64,000 nt of DNA from Hydractinia symbiolongicarpus. Its lineage: Eukaryota; Cnidaria; Hydrozoa; Anthoathecata; Hydractiniidae. A model generated the notes under the pieces. It had not been told where the DNA came from. It saw only the letters and a list, made by a program, of their open reading frames with translations, and did no database searches. The stretch lies in assembly GCF_029227915.1 (NCBI RefSeq), contig NC_079886.1, forward strand, positions 2,046,001-2,110,000, given 5' to 3'. Shown piece by piece: positions 51,640 to 63,568 of the stretch. Both the position numbers and the translations under genes were made by a program. Position 1 is the stretch's first letter. Each line of letters begins with the position of its first letter.

Positions 51640-52860
51640 AAACGGATGAGGCTTGTAGTTTTCAAAAATATTTTCATTTTTGATGAGACGCGGAATAAAA
51701 GAAGTTTAATTGCCGGCAAACGAAAACCCGCGATTTCCCGTAAATCCCGTACTCGGCCCGTATAGTCAAAAGTATACAAAGAAAGTACCCAGGGAGTAAA
51801 CTCATTTCCCGAACGATTTTTTAAATTATTTTTTCGCCACTAAAACGCAAGAGACTTGTAGTTTTCAAAAATGTTTTCATTTTTGATGAGACGCTAAATA
51901 AAAGAAGTTTAATCGCCGGCAAACGAAAACCCGCGATTTCCCGTAAATCCCGTACTCGGCCCGTATAGTCGAATGTATATAAAGAAAGTACCCAGGGAGT
52001 AAACTCATTTCCCGAACGATTTTTTAAATTATTTTTTCACCACTAAAACGCATGAGACTTGTAGTTTTCAAAAATGTTTTCATTTTTGATAGGACGCTGA
52101 ATAAAAGAAGTTTAATTGCCGGCAAACGAAAACCCGCGATTTCCCGTAAATCCCGTACTCGGCCCGTATAGTCAAAAGTATACAAAGAAAGTACCCAGGG
52201 AGTAAACTCATTTCCCGAACGATTTTTTAAATTATTTTTTCGCCACTAAAACGCAAGAGACTTGTAGTTTTCAAAAATGTTTTCATTTTTGATGAGACGC
52301 TAAATAAAAGAAGTTTAATCGCCGGCAAACGAAAACCCGCGATTTCCCGTAAATCCCGTACTCGGCCCGTATAGTCGAATGTATATAAAGAAAGTACCCA
52401 GGGAGTAAACTCATTTCCCGAACGATTTTTTAAATTATTTTTTCACCACTAAAACGCATGAGACTTGTAGTTTTCAAAAATGTTTTCATTTTTGATAAGA
52501 CGCTGAATAAAAGAAGTTTAATTGCCGGCAAACGAAAACCCGCGATTTCCCGTAAATCCCGTACTCGGCCCGTATAGTCAAAAGTATACAAAGAAAGTAC
52601 CCAGGGAGTAAACTCATTTCCCGAACGATTTTTTAAATTATTTTTTCGCCACTAAAACGCAAGAGACTTGTAGTTTTCAAAAATGTTTTCATTTTTGATG
52701 AGACGCTAAATAAAAGAAGTTTAATCGCCAGCAAACGAAAACCCGCGATTTCCCGTAAATCCCGTACTCGGCCCGTATAGTCGAATGTATATAAAGAAAG
52801 TAGCCAGGGAGTAAACTCATTTCCCGAACGATTTTTTAAATTATTTTTTCACCACTAAAA
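51640..52860 (-). repeat. Strict dimer HOR, period 406 bp, three copies
   Basis: TTTTTTCGCCACTAAAACG with GCAAGAGAC occurs at 406-bp steps (CGCCAC at 51835, 52241 and 52647). Monomers alternate TCAAAAGTATAC and TCGAATGTATAT six times in a row. This is the clearest case of two-type alternation in the window. Confidence 0.93.
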
Positions 52861-55800
52861 CGCATGAGACTTGTAGTTTTCAAAAATGTTTTCATTTTTG
52901 ATAAGACGCTGAATAAAAGAAGTTTAATCGCCGGCAAACGAAAACCCGCGAGTTCCCGTAAATCCGGTACTCGGCCCGTATAGTCAAAAGTATACAAAGA
53001 AAGTACTCAAGTGGTAAACTCATTTCCCGAACGATTTTTTAAATTATTTTTTCACCACTAAAGCGTATGAGACTTGTAGTTTTCAAAAATGTTTTCATTT
53101 TTGATGAGACGCTAAATAAAAGAAGTTTAATCGCCGGCAAACGAAAACCCGCGATTTCCCGTAAATCCGGTACTCGGCCCGTATAGTCGAATGTATATAA
53201 AAAAATTACCCAGGGAGTAAACTCATTTCCCGAACGATTTTTTAAATTATTTTTTCACCACTAAAACGCATGAGACTTGTAGTTTTCAAAAATGTTTTCA
53301 TTTTTGATAAGACGCTGAATAAAAGAAGTTTAATCGCCGGCAAACGAAAACTCGCGAGTTCCCGTAAATCCGGTACTCGGCCCGTATAGTCAAAAGTATA
53401 CAAAGAAAGTACTCAAGGAGTAAACTCGTTTCCCGAACGATTTTTTAAATTATTTTTTCACCACTAAAACCCATGAGACTTGTTGTTTTCAAAAATGTTT
53501 TCATTTTTGATGAGACGCTAAATAAAAGAAGTTTAATCGCCGGCAAACCAAATCCGCGATTTCCCGTAAATCCCGTACTCGGCCCGTATAGTCGAATGTA
53601 TATAAAAAAAGTACCCAGGGAGTAAACTCATTTCCCGAACGATTTTTTACATTATTTTTTCACCACTAAAACGCATGAGACTTGTAGTTTTCAAAAATGT
53701 TTTCATTTTTGATAAGACGCTGAATAAAAGAAGTTTAATCGCCGGCAAACGAAAACCCGCGATTTCCCGTAAATCCGGTACTCGGCCCGTATAGTCAAAA
53801 GTATACAAAGAAAGTACCCAGAGTGTAAACTCATTTCCCGAACGATTTTTTAAATTATTTTTTCACCACTAAAACGCATGAGACTTGTAGTTTTCAAAAA
53901 TGTTTTCATTTTTGATGAGACGCTGAATAAAAGAAGTTTAATCGCCGGCAAACGAAAACCCGCGATTTCCCGTAAATCCGGTACTCGGCCCGTATAGTCG
54001 AATGTATATAAAAAAATTACCCAGGGAGTAAACTCATTTCCCGAACGATTTTTTACATTATTTTTTCACCACTAAAACGCATGAGACTTGTAGTTTTCAA
54101 AAATGTTTTTATTTTTGATGAGACGCTAAATGAAAGAAGTTTTATCGCCGGCAAACGAAAACCCGCGATTTTCCGTAAATCCCGTTTTCGGCCCGTATAG
54201 TCGAATGTATATAAAGAAAGTAGCCAGGGAGTAAACTCATTTCCCGAGCGATTTTTTAAATTATTTTTTCACCACTAAAACGCATGAGACTTGTAGTTTT
54301 CAAAAATGTTTTCATTTTTGATAAGACGCTGAATAAAAGAAGTTTAATCGCCGGCAAACGAAAACTCGCGAGTTCCCGTAAATCCGGTACTCGGCCCGTA
54401 TAGTCAAAAGTATACAAAGAAAGTACTCAAGGAGTAAACTCATTTCCCGACCGATTTTTTAAATTATTTTTTCACCACTAAAACCCATGAGACTTGTAGT
54501 TTTCAAAAATGTTTTCATTTTTGATGAGACGCTAAATAAAAGAAGTTTAATCGCCGGCAAACCAAATCCGCGATTTCCCGTAAATCCCGTACTCGGCCCG
54601 TATAGTCGAATGTATATAAAAAAAGTACCCAGGGAGTAAACTCATTTCCCGAACGATTTTTTACATTATTTTTTCACCACTAAAACGCATGAGACTTGTA
54701 GTTTTCAAAAATGTTTTCATTTTTGATAAGACGCTGAATAAAAGAAGTTTAATCGCCGGCAAACGAAAACCCGCGATTTCCCGTAAATCCGGTACTCGGC
54801 CCGTATAGTCAAAAGTATACAAAGAAAGTACCCAGAGTGTAAACTCATTTCCCGAACGATTTTTTAAATTATTTTTTCACCACTAAAACGCATGAGACTT
54901 GTAGTTTTCAAAAATGTTTTCATTTTTGATGAGACGCTGAATAAAAGAAGTGTAATCGCCGGCAAACGAAAACCCGCGATTTCCTGTAAATCCCGGACTT
55001 ATCCTGTATAGTCGAGTGTATAAAAGAAAGTACCCAAGGAGTAAACTCATTTCCCGAACGATTTTGTAAATTATTTTTTAATCACTAAAACGGATGAGGC
55101 TTGTAGTTTTCAAAAATATTTTCATTTTTGATGAGACGCTGAATAAAAGAAGTTTAATTGCCGGCAAACGAAAACCCGCGATTTCCCGTAAATCCCGTAC
55201 TCGGCCCGTATAGTCAAAAGTATACAAAGAAAGTACTCAAGGAGTAAACTCATTTCCCGAACGATTTTTTAAATTATTTTTTCACCACTAAAACGCATGA
55301 GACTTGTAGTTTCCAAAAATGTTTTCATTTTTGATGAGACGCTAAATAAAAGAAGTTTAATCGCCGTCAAACGAAAACCCGCGATTTCCCGTAAATTCCG
55401 TACTCGGCCCGTATAGTCAAAAGTGTACAAAGAAAGTACCCAGGGAGTAAACTCATTTCCCGAACGATTTTTTAAATTATTTTTTCACCACTAAAACGCA
55501 AGAGACTTGTAGTTTTCAAAAATGTTTTCATTTTTGATGAGACGCTAAATAAAAGAAGTTTAATCGCCGGCAAACAAAAACCCGCGATTTCCCGTAAATG
55601 CCGTACTCGGCCCGTATAGTCGAATGTATATAAAAAAGTACCCAGGGAGTAAACTCATTTCCCGAACGATTTTTTACATTATTTTTTCACCACTAAAACG
55701 CATGAGACTTGTAGTTTTCAAAAATGTTTTCATTTTTGATAAGACGCTGAATAAAAGAAGTTTAATCGCCGGCAAACGAAAACCCGCGATTTCCCGTAAA

Positions 55801-58091
55801 TCCGGGACTCGGCCCGTATAGTCGAATGTATAAAAAGAAAGTAGCCAGGAAGTAAACTCATTTCCCGAACGATTTTTTAAATTATTTTTTCACCACTAAA
55901 ACGCATGAGACTTGTAGTTTTCAAAAATGTTTTCATTTTTGATAAGACGCTAAAAAAAAGAAGTTTAATCGCCGGCAAACGAAAACCCGCGATTTCCCGT
56001 AAATCCGGTACTCGGCCCGTATAGTCGAATGTATATAAAGAAAGTAGCCAGGGAGTAAACTCATTTCCCGAACGATTTTTTAAATTATTTTTTCACCACT
56101 AAAACGCATGGGACTTGTAGTTTTCAAAAATGTTTTCATTTTTGATAAGACGCTGAATAAAAGAAGTTTAATTGCCGGCAAACGAAAACCCGCGATTTCC
56201 CGTAAATCCCGTACTCGGCCCGTATAGTCAAAAGTATACAAAGAAAGTACCCAGGGAGTAAACTCATTTCCCGAACGATTTTTTAAATTAATTTTTCGCC
56301 ACTAAAACGCAAGAGACTTGTAGTTTTCAAAAATGTTTTCATTTTTGATGAGACGCTAAATAAAAGAAGTTTAATCGCCGGCAAACGAAAACCCGCGATT
56401 TCCCGTAAATCCCGTACTCGGCCCGTATAGTCGAATGTATATAAAGAAAGTAGCCAGGGAGTAAACTCATTTCCCGAACGATTTTTTAAATTATTTTTTC
56501 ACCACTAAAACGCATGAGACTTGTAGTTTTCAAAAATGTTTTCATTTTTGATAAGACGCTGAATAAAAGAAGTTTAATCGCCGGCAAACGAAAACCCGCG
56601 AGTTCCCGTAAATCCGGTACTCGGCCCGTATAGTCAAAAGTATACAAAGAAAGTACTCAAGTAGTAAACTCATTTCCCGAACGATTTTTTAAATTATTTT
56701 TTCACCACTAAAGCGTATGAGACTTGTAGTTTTCAAAAATGTTTTCATTTTTGATGAGACGCTAAATAAAAGAAGTTTAATCGCCGGCAAACGAAAACCC
56801 GCGATTTCCCGTAAATCCGGTACTCGGCCCGTATAGTCGAATGTATATAAAAAAATTACCCAGGGAGTAAACTCATTTCCCGAACGATTTTTTACATTAT
56901 TTTTTCACCACTAAAACACATGAGACTTGTAGTTTTCAAAAATGTTTTTATTTTTGATGAGACGCTAAATAAAAGAAGTTTTATCGCCGGCAAACGAAAA
57001 CCCGCGATTTTCCGTAAATCCCGTACTCGGCCCGTATAGTCGAATGTATATAAAAAAAGTACCCAGGGAGTAAACTCATTTCCCGAACGATTTTTTACAT
57101 TATTTTTTCACCACTAAAACGCATGAGACTTGTAGTTTTCAAAAATGTTTTCATTTTTGATAAGACGCTGAATAAAAGAAGTTTAATCGCCGGCAAACGA
57201 AAACCCGCGATTTCCCGTAAATCCGGGACTCGGCCCGTATAGTCGAATGTATAAAAAGAAAGTAGCCAGGAAGTAAACTCATTTCCCGAACGATTTTTTA
57301 AATTATTTTTTCACCACTAAAACGCATGAGACTTGTAGTTTTCAAAAATGTTTTCATTTTTGATAAGACGCTAAATAAAAGAAGTTTAATCGCCGGCAAA
57401 CGAAAACCCGCGATTTCCCGTAAATCCGGTACTCGGCCCGTATAGTCGAATGTATATAAAGAAAGTAGCCAGGGAGTAAACTCATTTCCCGAACGATTTT
57501 TTAAATTATTTTTTCACCACTAAAACGCATGGGACTTGTAGTTTTCAAAAATGTTTTCATTTTTGATAAGACGCTGAATAAAAGAAGTTTAATTGCCGGC
57601 AAACGAAAACCCGCGATTTCCCGTAAATCCCGTACTCGGCCCGTATAGTCAAAAGTATACAAAGAAAGTACCCAGGGAGTAAACTCATTTCCCGAACGAT
57701 TTTTTAAATTATTTTTTCGCCACTAAAACGCAAGAGACTTGTAGTTTTCAAAAATGTTTTCATTTTTGATGAGACGCTAAATAAAAGAAGTTTAATCGCC
57801 GGCAAACGAAAACCCGCGATTTCCCGTAAATCCCGTACTCGGCCCGTATAGTCGAATGTATATAAAGAAAGTAGCCAGGGAGTAAACTCATTTCCCGAAC
57901 GATTTTTTAAATTATTTTTTCACCACTAAAACGCATGAGACTTGTAGTTTTCAAAAATGTTTTCATTTTTGATAAGACGCTGAATAAAAGAAGTTTAATC
58001 GCCGGCAAACGAAAACCCGCGAGTTCCCGTAAATCCGGTACTCGGCCCGTATAGTCAAAAGTATACAAAGAAAGTACTCAAGTAGTAAACT
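52615..58091 (-). repeat. 5477-bp (27-monomer) tandem duplication, copy 1
   Basis: It matches 58092-63568 with a constant 5477-bp offset checked at 52726, 53041, 54361, 55624 and 56109. The only differences I found by eye were single bases (54686 C/T, 55955 A/T, 56291 A/T). The left limit is set where TACCCAGGG before 52615 faces TACTCAAGT before 58092. The copy contains an inner 1421-bp 7-mer. Confidence 0.94.
55470..58091 (-). repeat. Nested 7-mer HOR, period 1421 bp
   Basis: GCATGGGACTTGTAG occurs at 56107 and 57528, and again in the second large copy at 61584 and 63005, always 1421 bp apart. ACTCAAGTAGTAAAC and the CTAAAGCGTATGAG monomer take part. The 7-mer duplication came first and was then carried along in the 5477-bp duplication. 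Confidence 0.9.
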
Positions 58092-61000
58092 CATTTCCCG
58101 AACGATTTTTTAAATTATTTTTTCGCCACTAAAACGCAAGAGACTTGTAGTTTTCAAAAATGTTTTCATTTTTGATGAGACGCTAAATAAAAGAAGTTTA
58201 ATCGCCAGCAAACGAAAACCCGCGATTTCCCGTAAATCCCGTACTCGGCCCGTATAGTCGAATGTATATAAAGAAAGTAGCCAGGGAGTAAACTCATTTC
58301 CCGAACGATTTTTTAAATTATTTTTTCACCACTAAAACGCATGAGACTTGTAGTTTTCAAAAATGTTTTCATTTTTGATAAGACGCTGAATAAAAGAAGT
58401 TTAATCGCCGGCAAACGAAAACCCGCGAGTTCCCGTAAATCCGGTACTCGGCCCGTATAGTCAAAAGTATACAAAGAAAGTACTCAAGTGGTAAACTCAT
58501 TTCCCGAACGATTTTTTAAATTATTTTTTCACCACTAAAGCGTATGAGACTTGTAGTTTTCAAAAATGTTTTCATTTTTGATGAGACGCTAAATAAAAGA
58601 AGTTTAATCGCCGGCAAACGAAAACCCGCGATTTCCCGTAAATCCGGTACTCGGCCCGTATAGTCGAATGTATATAAAAAAATTACCCAGGGAGTAAACT
58701 CATTTCCCGAACGATTTTTTAAATTATTTTTTCACCACTAAAACGCATGAGACTTGTAGTTTTCAAAAATGTTTTCATTTTTGATAAGACGCTGAATAAA
58801 AGAAGTTTAATCGCCGGCAAACGAAAACTCGCGAGTTCCCGTAAATCCGGTACTCGGCCCGTATAGTCAAAAGTATACAAAGAAAGTACTCAAGGAGTAA
58901 ACTCGTTTCCCGAACGATTTTTTAAATTATTTTTTCACCACTAAAACCCATGAGACTTGTTGTTTTCAAAAATGTTTTCATTTTTGATGAGACGCTAAAT
59001 AAAAGAAGTTTAATCGCCGGCAAACCAAATCCGCGATTTCCCGTAAATCCCGTACTCGGCCCGTATAGTCGAATGTATATAAAAAAAGTACCCAGGGAGT
59101 AAACTCATTTCCCGAACGATTTTTTACATTATTTTTTCACCACTAAAACGCATGAGACTTGTAGTTTTCAAAAATGTTTTCATTTTTGATAAGACGCTGA
59201 ATAAAAGAAGTTTAATCGCCGGCAAACGAAAACCCGCGATTTCCCGTAAATCCGGTACTCGGCCCGTATAGTCAAAAGTATACAAAGAAAGTACCCAGAG
59301 TGTAAACTCATTTCCCGAACGATTTTTTAAATTATTTTTTCACCACTAAAACGCATGAGACTTGTAGTTTTCAAAAATGTTTTCATTTTTGATGAGACGC
59401 TGAATAAAAGAAGTTTAATCGCCGGCAAACGAAAACCCGCGATTTCCCGTAAATCCGGTACTCGGCCCGTATAGTCGAATGTATATAAAAAAATTACCCA
59501 GGGAGTAAACTCATTTCCCGAACGATTTTTTACATTATTTTTTCACCACTAAAACGCATGAGACTTGTAGTTTTCAAAAATGTTTTTATTTTTGATGAGA
59601 CGCTAAATGAAAGAAGTTTTATCGCCGGCAAACGAAAACCCGCGATTTTCCGTAAATCCCGTTTTCGGCCCGTATAGTCGAATGTATATAAAGAAAGTAG
59701 CCAGGGAGTAAACTCATTTCCCGAGCGATTTTTTAAATTATTTTTTCACCACTAAAACGCATGAGACTTGTAGTTTTCAAAAATGTTTTCATTTTTGATA
59801 AGACGCTGAATAAAAGAAGTTTAATCGCCGGCAAACGAAAACTCGCGAGTTCCCGTAAATCCGGTACTCGGCCCGTATAGTCAAAAGTATACAAAGAAAG
59901 TACTCAAGGAGTAAACTCATTTCCCGACCGATTTTTTAAATTATTTTTTCACCACTAAAACCCATGAGACTTGTAGTTTTCAAAAATGTTTTCATTTTTG
60001 ATGAGACGCTAAATAAAAGAAGTTTAATCGCCGGCAAACCAAATCCGCGATTTCCCGTAAATCCCGTACTCGGCCCGTATAGTCGAATGTATATAAAAAA
60101 AGTACCCAGGGAGTAAACTCATTTCCCGAACGATTTTTTACATTATTTTTTCACCACTAAAATGCATGAGACTTGTAGTTTTCAAAAATGTTTTCATTTT
60201 TGATAAGACGCTGAATAAAAGAAGTTTAATCGCCGGCAAACGAAAACCCGCGATTTCCCGTAAATCCGGTACTCGGCCCGTATAGTCAAAAGTATACAAA
60301 GAAAGTACCCAGAGTGTAAACTCATTTCCCGAACGATTTTTTAAATTATTTTTTCACCACTAAAACGCATGAGACTTGTAGTTTTCAAAAATGTTTTCAT
60401 TTTTGATGAGACGCTGAATAAAAGAAGTGTAATCGCCGGCAAACGAAAACCCGCGATTTCCTGTAAATCCCGGACTTATCCTGTATAGTCGAGTGTATAA
60501 AAGAAAGTACCCAAGGAGTAAACTCATTTCCCGAACGATTTTGTAAATTATTTTTTAATCACTAAAACGGATGAGGCTTGTAGTTTTCAAAAATATTTTC
60601 ATTTTTGATGAGACGCTGAATAAAAGAAGTTTAATTGCCGGCAAACGAAAACCCGCGATTTCCCGTAAATCCCGTACTCGGCCCGTATAGTCAAAAGTAT
60701 ACAAAGAAAGTACTCAAGGAGTAAACTCATTTCCCGAACGATTTTTTAAATTATTTTTTCACCACTAAAACGCATGAGACTTGTAGTTTCCAAAAATGTT
60801 TTCATTTTTGATGAGACGCTAAATAAAAGAAGTTTAATCGCCGTCAAACGAAAACCCGCGATTTCCCGTAAATTCCGTACTCGGCCCGTATAGTCAAAAG
60901 TGTACAAAGAAAGTACCCAGGGAGTAAACTCATTTCCCGAACGATTTTTTAAATTATTTTTTCACCACTAAAACGCAAGAGACTTGTAGTTTTCAAAAAT

Positions 61001-63568
61001 GTTTTCATTTTTGATGAGACGCTAAATAAAAGAAGTTTAATCGCCGGCAAACAAAAACCCGCGATTTCCCGTAAATGCCGTACTCGGCCCGTATAGTCGA
61101 ATGTATATAAAAAAGTACCCAGGGAGTAAACTCATTTCCCGAACGATTTTTTACATTATTTTTTCACCACTAAAACGCATGAGACTTGTAGTTTTCAAAA
61201 ATGTTTTCATTTTTGATAAGACGCTGAATAAAAGAAGTTTAATCGCCGGCAAACGAAAACCCGCGATTTCCCGTAAATCCGGGACTCGGCCCGTATAGTC
61301 GAATGTATAAAAAGAAAGTAGCCAGGAAGTAAACTCATTTCCCGAACGATTTTTTAAATTATTTTTTCACCACTAAAACGCATGAGACTTGTAGTTTTCA
61401 AAAATGTTTTCATTTTTGATAAGACGCTAAATAAAAGAAGTTTAATCGCCGGCAAACGAAAACCCGCGATTTCCCGTAAATCCGGTACTCGGCCCGTATA
61501 GTCGAATGTATATAAAGAAAGTAGCCAGGGAGTAAACTCATTTCCCGAACGATTTTTTAAATTATTTTTTCACCACTAAAACGCATGGGACTTGTAGTTT
61601 TCAAAAATGTTTTCATTTTTGATAAGACGCTGAATAAAAGAAGTTTAATTGCCGGCAAACGAAAACCCGCGATTTCCCGTAAATCCCGTACTCGGCCCGT
61701 ATAGTCAAAAGTATACAAAGAAAGTACCCAGGGAGTAAACTCATTTCCCGAACGATTTTTTAAATTATTTTTTCGCCACTAAAACGCAAGAGACTTGTAG
61801 TTTTCAAAAATGTTTTCATTTTTGATGAGACGCTAAATAAAAGAAGTTTAATCGCCGGCAAACGAAAACCCGCGATTTCCCGTAAATCCCGTACTCGGCC
61901 CGTATAGTCGAATGTATATAAAGAAAGTAGCCAGGGAGTAAACTCATTTCCCGAACGATTTTTTAAATTATTTTTTCACCACTAAAACGCATGAGACTTG
62001 TAGTTTTCAAAAATGTTTTCATTTTTGATAAGACGCTGAATAAAAGAAGTTTAATCGCCGGCAAACGAAAACCCGCGAGTTCCCGTAAATCCGGTACTCG
62101 GCCCGTATAGTCAAAAGTATACAAAGAAAGTACTCAAGTAGTAAACTCATTTCCCGAACGATTTTTTAAATTATTTTTTCACCACTAAAGCGTATGAGAC
62201 TTGTAGTTTTCAAAAATGTTTTCATTTTTGATGAGACGCTAAATAAAAGAAGTTTAATCGCCGGCAAACGAAAACCCGCGATTTCCCGTAAATCCGGTAC
62301 TCGGCCCGTATAGTCGAATGTATATAAAAAAATTACCCAGGGAGTAAACTCATTTCCCGAACGATTTTTTACATTATTTTTTCACCACTAAAACACATGA
62401 GACTTGTAGTTTTCAAAAATGTTTTTATTTTTGATGAGACGCTAAATAAAAGAAGTTTTATCGCCGGCAAACGAAAACCCGCGATTTTCCGTAAATCCCG
62501 TACTCGGCCCGTATAGTCGAATGTATATAAAAAAAGTACCCAGGGAGTAAACTCATTTCCCGAACGATTTTTTACATTATTTTTTCACCACTAAAACGCA
62601 TGAGACTTGTAGTTTTCAAAAATGTTTTCATTTTTGATAAGACGCTGAATAAAAGAAGTTTAATCGCCGGCAAACGAAAACCCGCGATTTCCCGTAAATC
62701 CGGGACTCGGCCCGTATAGTCGAATGTATAAAAAGAAAGTAGCCAGGAAGTAAACTCATTTCCCGAACGATTTTTTAAATTATTTTTTCACCACTAAAAC
62801 GCATGAGACTTGTAGTTTTCAAAAATGTTTTCATTTTTGATAAGACGCTAAATAAAAGAAGTTTAATCGCCGGCAAACGAAAACCCGCGATTTCCCGTAA
62901 ATCCGGTACTCGGCCCGTATAGTCGAATGTATATAAAGAAAGTAGCCAGGGAGTAAACTCATTTCCCGAACGATTTTTTAAATTATTTTTTCACCACTAA
63001 AACGCATGGGACTTGTAGTTTTCAAAAATGTTTTCATTTTTGATAAGACGCTGAATAAAAGAAGTTTAATTGCCGGCAAACGAAAACCCGCGATTTCCCG
63101 TAAATCCCGTACTCGGCCCGTATAGTCAAAAGTATACAAAGAAAGTACCCAGGGAGTAAACTCATTTCCCGAACGATTTTTTAAATTATTTTTTCGCCAC
63201 TAAAACGCAAGAGACTTGTAGTTTTCAAAAATGTTTTCATTTTTGATGAGACGCTAAATAAAAGAAGTTTAATCGCCGGCAAACGAAAACCCGCGATTTC
63301 CCGTAAATCCCGTACTCGGCCCGTATAGTCGAATGTATATAAAGAAAGTAGCCAGGGAGTAAACTCATTTCCCGAACGATTTTTTAAATTATTTTTTCAC
63401 CACTAAAACGCATGAGACTTGTAGTTTTCAAAAATGTTTTCATTTTTGATAAGACGCTGAATAAAAGAAGTTTAATCGCCGGCAAACGAAAACCCGCGAG
63501 TTCCCGTAAATCCGGTACTCGGCCCGTATAGTCAAAAGTATACAAAGAAAGTACTCAAGTAGTAAACT
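58092..63568 (-). repeat. 5477-bp tandem duplication, copy 2
   Basis: Second copy, directly abutting the first. Near-perfect identity over 5.5 kb makes it the youngest large amplification in the window, or an assembly duplication. The right limit is only roughly known, because after 63600 the sequence follows the inner 7-mer pattern (CACCACTAAAGCG) and not the start of the 27-mer. Confidence 0.92.

Noticed and set aside
153-61298. Many short open frames of 64-102 codons on both strands, some starting MRLVVFKNVF or MGNEFSPWVL
   Set aside because: They are the satellite monomer in translation. They recur at monomer spacing on both strands, often antisense to each other, and 203 is not a multiple of three, so frames cannot persist from one monomer to the next. 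No codon-use or conservation signal beyond the DNA repeat is visible.
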